A stretch of DNA of 64,000 nucleotides from Agapetus fuscipes (GCA_951799405.1 OX637341.1:18777659-18841658); one strand, 5' to 3'; shown: positions 10,993 through 21,656, numbered from the stretch's first letter. Notes: generated from the letters alone by a model not told the origin. Numbers and translations are program-made.

Positions 10993-11670
10993 AGCATTAT
11001 TGACCTTAGGGTTATCAATTTTTATATCCGTTGCTCTGAACATTTGTTTTGTATTTACCTTGTCTGCCATTATTAATTCAATTCCGTTAGTCATTCTCTG
11101 TCCACATTTCTACTCCCATCAATAGAGAAAAATATGGCTGTGCAATTTCACCTTTAAATTATCAATTCATTATCATGGAACCTTTTGTTCTAGAAAACAA
11201 AGAAACAAGAATCCTGGAAGCAATTAAATAATGGGGTGCAATATGGTGTACAATAGGTACTCCATGTATGAACTCAAGTATGGCGTTGCACCGAAATTTT
11301 ATGGAAACTAAAACAGCGCCACCGGTAAGCTTTTTAGTTGCCATACATTTTTAAGTACCTAAACGAAATAGTAGAGTTTTATACGTGAGATAAAGGAAAT
11401 ACAGACATATTCCAATGAAGGAGAGGTAATAAACGCGATGTATGAAAATTCTGAATGCTCCTTTTGTATCTCTAGTATGATTATTGCTTAACAAAGTAGT
11501 AAATGAGTGGCATATTGAGTAGTAAGTGAGTGACATGTATCAGAGCCGTCGAGCTGAACAGTTAAGAAACCACTTCGTAATCATACAAAAAGTGAACGGA
11601 ATCTTAAAATAAATTATGTGAAATAAATTAACTGAAGTTTTTATAAAATAATTAATTAATTGAACCCGTA
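10993..11670. other. No gene seen
   Basis: Mixed AT-rich sequence with only short chance ORFs. No repeat family was recognised. Confidence 0.5.
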
Positions 11671-11684
11671 CATCGTACCAATAT

Positions 11685-11852
11685 CTTGCACATGCCGCAT
11701 GTGAATCTGTAACATAAACACCCAAATCTCAAATAGACAGACACCCTGCAACTCTTGCCGTCCTTCCCTCAAACAGAGCGACATTGGCAAAGTGAACCAT
11801 TTTCTACAGCATGGTTGGTCAGCCGCATACCAACCTATAAGTCAAGGAACCA
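11685..11852 (-). repeat. A unit, tail truncated
   Basis: It runs from 'gcacatgccgcatgtgaat' to 'ataagtcaaggaac' on the minus strand. Confidence 0.75.
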
Positions 11853-11890
11853 AGTGAACCATCCCAGTTGTCTATATTTTTGTGTGGTAT

Positions 11891-12050
11891 TTTCTTGCCT
11901 ACGTTATCCCCGAAGGGGTCGCATGTGGCTATTCGGGATCTATTTATTTTTACGGGTAAGGGGGCCGGCCTCACACCAACCACTTTTAGTTGAAGTGGAG
12001 GTTTTCCAGCTACCCCAGGGGGGTTGGATCTCATTTCTTGTGAAGGCTGA
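11891..12050 (-). mobile_element. SINE D-C dimer, C body part (split by RTE insertion)
   Basis: This is the C body: 'gggtaagggggccggcctca', 'tcatttcttgtgaaggctga'. It resumes at 12504 after the RTE insertion 12051-12503. Confidence 0.8.
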
Positions 12051-12503
12051 AGAGCTTGTATGAAGAATGTTATGACTCTGGAGGAAATGAAAGAAGTATG
12101 TAAGGATAGAAAGAAATGGCGGTTGATCTGTGATGTTGGCGGCTAGGGTTTGTTAAAGTAAAATTGGTTTTATGATTTAGTTTTTTATGTCCATGTATAT
12201 ATTGTTATTAATTGATTTTAAAAATGTAATTTGCCATGTATGTTCCTTGACTTATAGGTTGTTATGCAGCTGACCACCCATACTGTAAAAAAATTGGTTC
12301 ACTTTGCCAATGTCACCCCTGTTTCAGGGAAGGACGGCAAGAGTTGCAAGGCTTATGTTTATTTGAGATTGGGTTTTTATATTGTAGGTCCACATGCGGC
12401 ATGTGTTAGCGCGAAATTATACATGTCTGCTTGTGGGAATGCATTTAATATAAATCTTAAATGATATATATCTTTGCAGCTTAGATTAGATTAGATTAGA
12501 TTA
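12051..12503 (+). mobile_element. 5'-truncated RTE-like insertion inside SINE D-C
   Basis: It contains the last codons of the reverse transcriptase (MKNVMTLEEMKEVCKDRKKW, about 12059-12120), the UTR, and the A unit ending in (GATTA)n. It is flanked by gctga on both sides (12046-12050 and 12504-12508), and the SINE sequence is restored if the insert is removed. This gives exact borders for the family. Confidence 0.85.
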
Positions 12504-12795
12504 GCTGAGTAAACCTTGAGATCGAACCCTTGCTCTCGGCATGGAATGCAAGCATTCCACCAATTAAGCTATCGACCTTTTTAAGAGCTTGGTCACCGTC
12601 GCTACAAAGCGCCAATTCTCAAACATGGACCTTTGGTGACCGGTCATTGGTACTAAAGGTTTATGAATTTTTCAACCCAGCGAAGAGCAAATTTGAAAAT
12701 ATAAATGGTATATTTTTTGTACTCCGCTGGGATTCGAACCCACAATCTTCAATTCAGAGTCCGAAGTGAAGTTACCACTGAACTACGGACCGGTC
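12504..12795 (-). mobile_element. SINE D-C dimer, remaining part
   Basis: The C head ('gcattccaccaattaagct') is followed by the D unit, ending 'actacggaccggtc'. Together with 11891-12050 it forms one minus-strand copy. Confidence 0.8.
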
Positions 12796-13278
12796 AATTA
12801 CATTATAAAACCATTACATATTTTAAATACGACATTGCTTCATCTTGCTCTTTACGTAGATCGAAATAAAGATCCCTCTCGAGAGAATGTAGGTACGTAC
12901 CGTTAATTTATCTTTTCTTTTCCATGTATGCGTTTTAATTACTGTCTCGCTTGCACAGAAACAAACACGAATGAAAACAATCCCCATTTCCTGCAACAAA
13001 AAAAAACACTTCGTATTCGCATTGGCAAAGGAAAAACTCAAGAAAGTGTTCGTGCAAATACAAAGCACGTTTATTAATCGATTTCAGGAAAAAAGCGCGG
13101 AGTTTCAGTGAATGTAATGAAGAAATGGATGTAATGGAAGATGGTATATATAGAACGTACCGTGTGAGGTTGGATGTGTGTAAAAAATGGATACTGATGA
13201 TGTGTAATGATGAATGTTTTATTGATGAAATTGTGGATGTTCAACGGTTAAGATGATACAAAGGAATCCTGTTTAATC

Positions 13279-13528
13279 TTACAGGGCTATTCTTAGACAT
13301 TTTAGTCGTCGGTTGAGCCCACGCTTTGACCAACTAATGATGCCTGGCCTGAAAGTCTCATCAGCACGATTATTCTTTCCTACCGAATTTTGTAATATTT
13401 GTATGAAAACAAATCAGCGGTTCACTTGCGGCCATCTTGTATTGACCGGTCTTCATACAAATGCATCATTAGTTTGTCAAAGCGTGGGCTCAACGCACGA
13501 CTAAAATGTCTAAGAATAGCCCCGTAAG
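13279..13528. mobile_element. Family M inverted-repeat element (MITE-like)
   Basis: Long inverted ends of about 65 bp begin CTTAC(A/G)GGGCTATTC and run through 'tcgt...ttgagcccacgctttg'. The inner part is unique and non-coding. A fragment of the same family lies on the minus strand at about 43090-43185. Confidence 0.8.
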
Positions 13529-13796
13529 AGTCTATGATACTTGTTGATATAGTGTTGGAGAAGTGAGGTTGTTTGTGACGTGGATGTCGTGATCCCTTGT
13601 AGCAGGGATGTTAGCTGCGTAGTGTTGTGTTGTGTTGCTTTTGTTCAGACAGAAAGGAAAAAGGAGATTTAGGTTTTATATAGACCTCGATTAAATTGGG
13701 GTGGAAACACAGATACCGGTTACTCGTTCTCGTAAATGCTTTCAGTATGTGTGTGATGATGAATACTCAAATGAAGTTTTTGATAAATAATCATGT

Positions 13797-13912
13797 ATGT
13801 TCCTTGACTTATAGGTTGGTATGTGACTGACCACCCATGCTGTAGAAAATGGTTCACTTTGATAATGTCACCCCTGTTTTCAGGGAAGGTCGGCAAGAGT
13901 TGCAGGGTGTAT
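13797..13912 (+). repeat. A unit, first half
   Basis: It runs from 'tgttccttgacttatagg' to 'gcagggtgtatgtc'. It is interrupted by a minus-strand A unit, and matching second-half sequence lies at 14120-14271. Confidence 0.75.
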
Positions 13913-14084
13913 GTCTATTCTATTCTAATCTAAGTGGCAAAGATATGTTACATTGGAGATTCACATTACATGCATGCACACAACCAGACACGTACAAGTT
14001 CGCGCTTGCACATGCCTTATGTGAACCTATAACATAAAAACCAAATCTCAAATGGACATACACCCTGCAACTCTTGCCGTCCTT
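13913..14084 (-). repeat. A unit inserted into another A unit
   Basis: It starts with 'tattctaatctaag' (tail) and ends 'caactcttgccgtcctt'. Its head is missing, and a tRNA-Gly-like piece follows directly. Confidence 0.7.
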
Positions 14085-14088
14085 GTTG

Positions 14089-14115
14089 GCATCGGTGATT
14101 CAGTGGTAGAATGCT
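14089..14115 (+). repeat. tRNA-Gly-like 5' half fused to an A unit
   Basis: The 27 bases start gcatcggtgattcagtgg and end tagaatgct. They match the 5' half of a eukaryotic tRNA-Gly, A box included, with one visible difference from the usual ggtggttcag. The sequence then switches to A-unit sequence; no 3' half is present. It looks like a retrotransposed chimera and not a tRNA gene. Confidence 0.65.
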
Positions 14116-14271
14116 AGTGTACGTCCATGTGAAATTAGGGTTTTTATATTGTAGGACCACATGCGGCATGTTTAAGCGCGAACTTGTGCATGTCTGTTTG
14201 CGAAAGTGCATATAGCGGGAATCTTCAATGTTACATATATTGTGCAACTTAGATTAGATTAGATTAGATCA
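14116..14271 (+). repeat. A unit, 3' half
   Basis: It runs from 'tccatgtgaaattaggg' to 'caacttagattagattag'. Confidence 0.75.
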
Positions 14272-14274
14272 TCA

Positions 14275-14685
14275 TCTTCAATGGCACAACAACCGGATGA
14301 GAGCTTTAGCATCCTTGATCAACCGCTGCCAACGCTGTTATTTGTCGAACGTTTTTCTCTTTAACTGCCTTATACTCTTACCTCTCGACAATCCGACAAT
14401 CTACTTAAAGGTTTTCCTATTGTGGTGCGCTTAAGGTGGAACAATGTATATTTCCTTCTAATATGTTGTGTGAAAACCATAAAAAGAATAAAATAATACT
14501 TTGCGTAATAAAAAGTTATTATTATATCTCCATGGAAGTGGTAAAAGAAGTTAGTGTAGAGCTCAGACCAGGTCAGTGGCCAAAAAATATTATAAAGATA
14601 AAATAATATATATCTCATTAAATACAAAAACGCCTCGATTCCGTTGAAGATTAAAGAAAAAGTACAAATTTTAGGGCAAGTATAG
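14275..14685. other. No gene seen
   Basis: Near 14285-14345 a short stretch ('aacaaccggatgagag', 'tgatcaaccgctgccaacg') recurs at about 53633-53660 ('cttgatcaaccgcagccaac'), so it may be an old repeat. The rest is not recognised. Confidence 0.45.
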
Positions 14686-14689
14686 TTTT

Positions 14690-14783
14690 CTAATCTAATC
14701 TAACCTAAGTTGTTAAGATATTTAACATTGGGGACTCACATTACATACATTCTCACAAGCAGACACGTACAAGTACGCGCTAA
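14690..14783 (-). repeat. A unit tail half, head-to-head with the next RTE copy
   Basis: It runs from 'taatctaatctaacctaag' to 'gtacaagtacgcgct' and abuts a plus-strand RTE end. Confidence 0.7.
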
Positions 14784-15300
14784 TTTCCGAAATTGCGAAT
14801 GAATGGAATATCCAGTCATAATAAAAGGAGAGCTTGTATGAAGAAGGTTATGACTATGGATGAAATGAAAGAAGTATGTAAGGACAGAAAAAAATGGCGA
14901 TTGATCTGTAATGTTGGCGGCTAGGGCTAGGGTTTCTCAAGTTTTCCAATTTTTTGTAAATTTTAAATTATAATTTTGAATTTGATTTTAATGTTTATCC
15001 ATTTGTTTATGTCTAAAATCTTATTTTTTGTGTATGTTCCTTGGCTAATAGCTCCTATGCCGCTGACCACCCATGCTGTAAAAATAGTTCACTTTTCTAA
15101 TGTCACCCCTGTTTCAGGGAAGGACGGCAAGAGTTGCAGGGTGTGTGTGTATCCATTTGAGATTTGGGTTTTTATATTGTAGGTTCACATGCGGTATGTG
15201 CGAGCGCGAACTTGTATGTGTCTGCTTGTCAGAATCCTTATCATGTGAATGTTCAATGTCACATATCTTTGCAACTTAGATTAGATTAGATTAGGTTAGA
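14784..15300 (+). mobile_element. 5'-truncated RTE-like copy with A-unit tail
   Basis: The C-terminal coding part is at 14784-14920 (MKKVMTMDEMKEVCKDRKKW). It is frameshifted upstream, where a few bases are missing in the 'ccagtcataataaaagg' stretch. UTR and an A unit ending 'agattagattagattagg' follow. Confidence 0.8.
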
Positions 15301-15397
15301 TTTGTAATAAATAATTTGTAATAAAGAATTTCTTCACCGCCGCGTCAAGCCTGAAAGCGCCCTTGCAGTGACAGTGTAGTCACGAAACGGCGCTATA

Positions 15398-15399
<2 letters not shown>

Positions 15400-15431
<32 letters not shown>

Positions 15432-15432
15432 A

Positions 15433-15472
<40 letters not shown>
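15400..15472 (+). repeat. (ATC)n microsatellite
   Basis: About 24 atc/tca triplets with one interruption (aac). Confidence 0.95.
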
Positions 15473-15475
<3 letters not shown>

Positions 15476-15709
15476 GAAGAACAAGTTGTGGATGACTTAA
15501 CTTTATTTTTGTCTTACACTTTTCGTAATAACGCTATCTGTATCTGTACAAGCCTCGGTTTTATTCAGACATCCTCACCCCTAGAGCATCTCTTCAGTGG
15601 CAGATGTTCAGCCATAATGAGTTGGTAATTTGATTTCCCGCCACTTCTGTGGTCCATATAGCTACGCAGCCTGCTACGTTTCCAAAGAGTAAATATCTGT
15701 AATACAGCA

Positions 15710-15945
15710 CCCTTAGTACGAGTTGCAAAACTTGAGTAATGTAAAGTTTACGGCAATTATTAAAGAGTGATTTCCCCCAAAATCTGCCGTTTTTGTTTGT
15801 TTGAACTGGATTTTCTTCATCACTGTAACTCTTTTGCCAAGACCATAAAGTGTAAGAAACAAAAACGGGAGATTTTGAGAGAAGTCACTCTTTAATATTT
15901 TCCGTAAACTTTAATTTTCTTAAGTTTTGCAACTCGTGCTAAGGG
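15710..15945. mobile_element. Family G inverted-repeat element (TA-target MITE)
   Basis: The inverted ends cccttagtacgagttgcaaa extend to about 45 bp. The right flank is TA and the left is CA. The inner arms around 'gattt...aaaatctgccgttt' are also inverted. The second copy at 38113-38349 has TA on both sides. Confidence 0.85.
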
Positions 15946-16050
15946 TACTGGTCGCATTCCCATGTATCCATGACGGCTTGTACCTATTTAAAATGACTAT
16001 TGAAGTGAAACTTTCGAGGGCATATTTTTATATACATTTTAAAGATATTT

Positions 16051-16309
16051 CGTCACCTTAGTGCGTGTTTGTCTTATTTCCATTAAACGTAATATGGCTT
16101 GAGCAATGTTTGTATGTGTGGGTACTGGACAAATGTTGATTATGAAATCTGGAAATTCATTTAAAAAATGTGTAAAAATCCTTGACGTTATCGTGTTTAA
16201 CGTTGTTTTCTAAGCTCAGATTGAACAGAATGTGATTCATAAGACTAATTCATTGAAAGGTCATCTTTGAATTAAATGGTAGATCAGTCAAACAAGCACT
16301 GGGGGGACG
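16051..16309. mobile_element. Family F inverted-repeat element
   Basis: The ends cgtcaccttagtgcgtgttt and aacaagcactggggggacg are inverted. The flanks attt/attc match at 3 of 4 bases. It is an older member of the F family, whose other copies have exact 4-bp duplications. Confidence 0.75.
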
Positions 16310-16310
16310 A

Positions 16311-16360
16311 TTCCTTGACTAATAGGTTGGTATGAGGCTGACTTCCCATATTGTAGAAAT
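16311..16360 (+). repeat. A unit head, split by SINE E
   Basis: It runs from 'ttccttgactaataggttgg' to 'ttgtagaaat'. The unit resumes at 16632. Confidence 0.75.
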
Positions 16361-16628
16361 TAGTCGGTGTTATGGCCGAGGGGGCCAAGTGGGCTGATCT
16401 TTCTAGCGTGTTTGGAATGGAACAACGTTTGGTTCGATCCCCGCTTGGGTCATTTGACCATAACTTTGACCCTGGTTCAACATATGTAATTGGGTAATTA
16501 TTAATTAATAATTCATTAAAATAAACTATAATGAATTATTAACTGATGATATTAATACCTGTTTCTGGCCAGGCAGAATAGGTTGGTGAATTGCATTCCT
16601 CTTCAAAAATCATTTTTTTTTTAAATAT
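16361..16628 (+). mobile_element. SINE E inserted in an A unit
   Basis: The head resembles tRNA-Leu/Ser: 'tatggccgagggggccaagt' (A-box-like) and 'ggttcgatccccgc' (B box). The body has the AT-rich 'aattattaattaataattc' dyad and ends 'cattcctcttc...a' with a T run. Confidence 0.8.
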
Positions 16629-16631
16629 TAT

Positions 16632-16838
16632 AAAATGTTTCACTTTACAAATGTCGCCCCATTGCAGGGTAGCTTGGCAAGAGTTGCAGCGTTTATGTTC
16701 AATTGAAGTTTGAATTGTAATTAATTGTTAGTACCTACACATGCAGCATTCGTAAACGCAAAATTCGTGCTTGTCGACATGCATTGACTATGAATTCTAA
16801 ATGTTAATATATCTTTGCAACTTCGGACATAGATTGTT
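16632..16838 (+). repeat. A unit, remainder
   Basis: It continues from 'aaaatgtttcactttacaaa' to 'ctttgcaacttcggacatag'. Confidence 0.75.
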
Positions 16839-17312
16839 GACCTTTGTGACATCTTTTTATATATTTTTTGAAAAACTAAAGTATTTTAAAACCTTTAAAG
16901 TATCGTTGAGGTGCTGGTTGGGTTTTTGTCCAAAATAATGATGAAAAAAACGAGTTTTTTGTAAAATGCGTTTGTTTTACCTTTCATTCTCATTAAGTGG
17001 TCCATGAATCTTGGTTTATCCTTTTCACTTACAAATCAATATTTTATTTATCTTACAATTCAATTATTTACAGTTTACATTATGGAAGCTTACTCGAAAA
17101 AAATCGACGCCCTTTAGGAAATGGATGCTTTGAACGCAGGTGGCTCTTTCCACCTTCTCGAATTTTCTTCAGAATAATTTATGAGGTTTTCCTCCTTGTA
17201 CCATGTGACAAGTTGAAGGTCTCAAAAATACGAAAAAAAACACAGCGTTCAAAATATAAGTTTATAATTTATTTTTTTAAAAGAATATCGTACTTTATTT
17301 TACCATTATCTA

Positions 17313-17790
17313 TAATAATCTATAATCTAAGTTGCAAGGATATATTCATTTAAAGCTCTCAGATGTATGCCCACAAACCAACAAGTGTAGTTCGCGCTTA
17401 CAAATGCTGAATGTGTACTTACAAATAAAATCCAAACCTCAAATGAATATAAGCCCCACAACTTTTGCCGACCTTCCCTGAAACAGGGGTGACATTGGCA
17501 AAGTGAACCATTTTTTACAGTATGGGTGGTCAGCCTCATACCAACCTATAAGTAAAGGAATATGAATAATAAATTACATTTAAATATAAAAAAGAACAAA
17601 ACCTTACAAAGAAATCTATACAAAAAAAGTCGAAAATTTCCTATGCAAAAAATGTAGCAAATGAATACACCAACATTAGAAATCAACATTGCAGATTAGC
17701 CGCCACTTCTTCCTGTCCTTGCATACTTCTTTCATTTCATCCAGAGTCATAACCTTTTTCATACAAGTCCTCCTTTTATTATGACTTTAT
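17313..17790 (-). mobile_element. RTE-like 3' end, near-identical to the 8411-9632 copy
   Basis: Tail, A unit, UTR and the last reverse transcriptase codons, on the minus strand. The match to 9165-9632 is nearly perfect by eye over about 470 bp. It meets the next copy head-to-head at an inverted 14-mer, ccttttattatgac. Confidence 0.85.
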
Positions 17791-18262
17791 ATCCATAGTC
17801 ATAATAAAAGGAGAGCCTGTATGAAGAAAGTTATGACTCTGAAGGAAATGAAAGGAGTGTGGAAAGACAGAGAGAAATGGCGGTTGATCTGTGATGTTGG
17901 CGGCTAGGGTTTTAAAAATATGAATTTGTTTTTTGTTAGTTTTTGATGTCCATACATATTATAATTTGATGATTTTAAAAATGTAATTTGTTGTGTATGT
18001 TCCTTGACTTATAGGTTGGTATGCGGCTGACCACCCATGCTGTAGAAAATGGTTCACTTTGCCAATGTCACCCCTGTTTCAGGGAAGGTCGGCAAGAGTT
18101 GCAGGGCGTATGCCCTGCAATTCGGGTTTCATGGGAAATTCGGGTTTTTATATTGTAGGACCACAGGCGGCATGTTTAAGCGCTAACTTGTGCATGTTTG
18201 TTGGTGAAAGTGCATATAATGTGCATCTTCAATGTTACATATATTTTGCAACTTAGATTAGA
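17791..18262 (+). mobile_element. RTE-like 3' end, head-to-head partner
   Basis: It begins 'gtcataataaaaggagagcc' and carries the coding end (MKKVMTLKEMKGVWKDREKW), UTR, and an A unit ending 'gattagattagat'. It is more diverged than its partner, so the two are not a simple inverted duplication. Confidence 0.8.
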
Positions 18263-18838
18263 TTAGATATGAGTCGTATAAAACCAATGTTGGCATTTTA
18301 GTTTTTTCTTGTAAAATGAGAAAAATATATCGATACACAAAAACATGCATTTTTGTTTTTTTCATATTATATTTATCTCAATTTCGAAAAAAATCATACA
18401 TCGCCACCTTTGTTTCAGCTCGTATCAAATCTTTTATTTTAGTATATAAAATGTATGAACAAAAATATGATTTCGTATAAACGATAATATACATACTTAG
18501 TTTGTTTTAAAATTCCACGTCGGAAGTCAAAGAATCACAGAGAGTTTTCAAATCTCTAGGGTAATTATTTTTTCATTTCGTTAAAACATTAAAGAAATCC
18601 GTTTATTTTCTCTTTTTGAAAAACGATTTTGTTAAAAAAATACTGTCATTTAGTATCTTTCAAAAAGACAGAAGTATTATGTGAATTTAAAAAAAAATGG
18701 TATTTAAATCTACGACGAGCTTTGGCAAGACTTTGTGGTTTCAGGAACATGTAACATAAATTAATCGTTCTTGTGAGAAATATTCTTTAAAACAGAAAAA
18801 ATACCAAAAAACATATTTTTGTTTTGGGAAAGACAGTC
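18262..18838. other. No gene seen
   Basis: AT-rich sequence with no recognised repeat or coding frame. Confidence 0.5.
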
Positions 18839-18960
18839 CGATAAATAGCTCAGTTGTTAGAGTGCCTGCATTCCATGCCGAGAGCTCGAGCTTAAATCCC
18901 AACGAGAGTAAAGTGTCACTTCTTGTCGAGTTCCTCCCGAAGGAGTCACATGTGGCAAGT
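18839..18960. repeat. SINE C pieces: plus-strand tRNA-like head joined to a minus-strand body
   Basis: The head 'aaatagctcagttgttagag' reads forward. From about 18915 the sequence is C body on the minus strand ('aaggagtcacatgtggcaag'). Confidence 0.65.
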
Positions 18961-19186
18961 CGGTGCCTTAGTTCTTGTTTGCCGTATGGACCATTAAGCT
19001 AATTTTACATGAGAAATGTTTGTATGTGTACTGGACCAATGTGTCTTATGAAAACAGGAAATTGATTTAAAATATATTTAAAGCAACTCTCACATTATCG
19101 AGTTTTACGTTTTTTCTTAGCTCAGATTATTAAAAAGTCATATTTGACAGAATTGGTCTATACGGCAAACAAGAACTGAGGGAGCG
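18961..19186. mobile_element. Family F element with perfect 4-bp target duplication
   Basis: The inverted ends cggtgccttagttcttg and caagaactgagggagcg extend through 'tttgccgtat'. The flanks are AAGT on both sides (18957-18960 and 19187-19190). It sits inside SINE C, which continues at 19187. Confidence 0.9.
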
Positions 19187-19428
19187 AAGTGGAGCTTATT
19201 TATTTTTGTAGTTAAGGGAGCCGATCTCACTCCAACAATTTCATCTCCCGAGACGGCTGGTACTCATTTCTTATAAACTCTGAGTAAACCTTGCCGGTAT
19301 TTTATTCATTGTTTGAAATAAACACCAAAGCGGGAAATCATTTCTGACACCCTCTGTGGGATTCGAACCTAAGCTCACAGCATGGAATGCGAGCACTCTA
19401 CCAACAGCTGAACTATTGACCGGACTTC
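19187..19428 (-). mobile_element. SINE C (long variant)
   Basis: The body is followed by the variant middle 'aaatcatttctgacaccctc' and the tRNA-like head ('gggattcgaacc', 'actctaccaacagctgaact'). No D unit is attached. Confidence 0.75.
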
Positions 19429-19436
19429 AAACTTCA

Positions 19437-19498
19437 AACGACACTCAAATGAATGTAAGCCCTGCAACTCTTGCCGCCAATCCCTGAAACAGTAATAA
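19437..19498 (-). repeat. A unit fragment
   Basis: 'aatgtaagccctgcaactct' and 'ccctgaaacag' on the minus strand. Confidence 0.6.
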
Positions 19499-19499
19499 T

Positions 19500-19712
19500 T
19501 TGAAAAGTGACACTGCAAAGGCGCCGATCCACTTTGTTCAGTTGGCCTGGAAATCCAGTACTCGCCGGGTTGCTGAAACTTTTACTATTACCAACTCAAC
19601 TTGTGAAGTTGATGTACTGCGAGGCATTAAGGCGCCAAATCAGCCATCGCTGGATCAGCTATTGATTAATGAGAGCTTAAAACACGTAGCGAATAGAAAA
19701 TACTTTTTACTC
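19500..19712 (+). other. Unassigned open, GC-richer stretch
   Basis: One frame is open for 71 codons (around PIHFVQLAWKSSTRRVAE and VDVLRGIKAPNQPSLDQLL). It has no good ATG, no convincing splice sites and no family I recognise. It could be an exon, a decayed element or chance. Confidence 0.3.
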
Positions 19713-19887
19713 TGAGTCAAGAGTAGTTTTTGCGTTTTTTTGTTGCAGGCTTACAAGCTTAACTGTGTTTATAAATTTGACAATTTTTGCAGACTCAAAA
19801 AAAAACAATCTGTTTTTTTCTCATTGGATTTTTTTTTGCAACGACTGATGTTTTATTTTAGTATTTTATTCTCTATTTTTAATATAT

Positions 19888-20142
19888 CACTCCCCCAGTT
19901 CTTGTTTATTTTATACGCCAATCTTGTCAAAGATGACTTTTTCATGCAATTGTCTAATGAATAAAATTCTACACAATCTGAGCTAAGAAAAACCGTAAAA
20001 CTCGATAATGTGAGAGTTCTTTAAAATATTTTTTAAATAAATTTCTTGTTTTCATAAGACACATTGGCCCAGTACACATGCAAACATTGCTCATGTAAAA
20101 TTTTGCCAATGGCGTATACGTTAAACAAGAACTAAGGCAGCG
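19888..20142. mobile_element. Family F element with perfect 4-bp target duplication
   Basis: The inverted ends are cactcccccagttcttg and caagaactaaggcagcg. ATAT lies on both sides (19884-19887 and 20143-20146). The inner sequence 'tctacacaatctgagctaag' matches the other copies. Confidence 0.9.
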
Positions 20143-20261
20143 ATATATTACTTGTAGAAAAGCGAAACGTCGAGAAACGATAAAGCTCAATCTCTCAGAT
20201 TTGAACAAAATATAATATGTATAATCTTGTCTTTAAAATGTTCTTTAAATAATCTGAACTG

Positions 20262-20476
20262 CCTATTTAATAAATTATCATCTGCGTAAGATTCATATTA
20301 AATGCATGCCTATACGCGCTTGCAGGTGCCGCATGTACGAGTATAGGCACTTACAAATTTAAAACTAAATCGCAAATTAATATAAATCCTGCGACTGTTG
20401 CCGAGCGTTCCTGTGAAATTGGCAAAGTAAACAAATTTTTACAGTATGGGTGGTCAGCCTCATACCATCCTTTAAT
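20262..20476 (-). repeat. A unit
   Basis: Minus strand; it ends 'acagtatgggtggtcagcc' and 'tcataccatcc'. The tail is decayed. Confidence 0.7.
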
Positions 20477-20496
20477 ATATATATATATATATATAT
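20475..20496. repeat. (AT)n microsatellite
   Basis: About 11 AT dinucleotides. Confidence 0.9.
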
Positions 20497-20582
20497 GAGG
20501 ATCATTTATTTAATTAAAATTTAATACATGACAAAAGAGCGCCGTTTTTGTGTACGTCACACCTCAAGGGCCCTCCTAATCA
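20497..20582 (-). repeat. Fragment of the alternative SINE D tail
   Basis: 'gcgccgtttttgtgtacgtc' and 'acacctcaagggccctcc' match the tails at 38826 and 45929. Confidence 0.6.
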
Positions 20583-20796
20583 TGAATAGAAGTGAAAGAA
20601 TTCTCATTTATAGAATATAATAGTATAAAACAGAAACATCACGTTGTATTCAAAAGAAAGAAAAATTCACAAAAGAAAAATTTGAAACGATGAAGGAATT
20701 TTCTCTCAATGGTACAGAAAGTGTCATCTTTGACTTTTCTCTGCTAAAGCTTTTTCTACCGAAGGTGTCACTTACAAAAAAAAAAGTACCTACTTA

Positions 20797-20801
20797 TATA
20801 T

Positions 20802-20836
<35 letters not shown>

Positions 20837-20846
20837 AATATATATA
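20797..20846. repeat. (AT)n microsatellite with TAAA interruptions
   Basis: Alternating TA blocks broken by 'taaatat'. Confidence 0.9.
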
Positions 20847-20970
20847 CTTACACTTGCGGTGTCGCATTTCATTTTTAATTCCTCTCCATTATATGGCACC
20901 ACAATTCTCCCGCACACGACCAAACTACACTCCACATTTTTGCGTGACACATGTAAAGATTTTATTTTAT

Positions 20971-21176
20971 AAATATTTAAAAATATAAATGGTAAAACAT
21001 TGTTTTAATTCACTTTATTTTATTTGTTTATGCTCGAATTTTTCGCCTCATTAGGCGAAAATATTCGAGCATAAACAAATAAAATAAAGTGAATTAAAAC
21101 AATGTTTTACCATTTATATTTTTAAATATTTATAAAAATGGACTTTCACTGTGTTAACAGATCAACACTAAAAAAT
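20971..21176 (+). mobile_element. Penelope-like foldback insertion with 12-bp target duplication
   Basis: Perfect copies of attttattttat flank the insertion (20959-20970 and 21177-21188). Two arms of about 77 bp form a nearly perfect palindrome centred on 'gcctcattaggc', which is itself the stem-loop of the hammerhead-like motif seen at 48357. The unique tail 'ggactttcactgtgttaac' closes the element. Confidence 0.85.
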
Positions 21177-21589
21177 ATTTTATTTTATTTTCACCGCATG
21201 CTTTCTTCTCACCTTCTTCTTCTTTTGTTTTATCCGATGGATCTATTTGTGCCGCTGCTTCTGTCTTTTGTGAAGTGAGCTGTCAGCTGTGATGTCACTC
21301 CTTCGGAGGTTTTCTTCCGATTAGGTTCCTTTGAAGAGTAATACTTGGGATCCTATTATCTCTTATTTTGTTCTTATGTTCGTACTTATCGATATAAGTT
21401 CGTTTTACTCCTCTTTGTACAATGTCTTCTGTTCTGACCTATCGCTTCTATTTCAACCGCTTTGTTTAAACAAAATGAGTTTTCTGCTTACCGATTATAA
21501 AAACATATATATCGTATATTGTGATGTATTAGTAAATTTTACCGGTACTTTGATTTGTATAACAATAAAAATCTTACGGACCTCCATCT

Positions 21590-21656
21590 ATGGGAATCAA
21601 ACTCCAGCTTTCTGACCTTAAACGGAAGCGTTCGACCTACTAAGCCATCGACAGGC
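21590..21656 (-). repeat. tRNA-like SINE head fragment
   Basis: 'gggaatcaaactccagc' and 'cctactaagccatcgac' look like inverted B- and A-box regions. The cloverleaf is poor. Confidence 0.45.

Noticed and set aside
10639..11076. Several ORFs around a GC-rich stretch
   Set aside because: They fall inside the hAT element 10514-10984 or cross its border.
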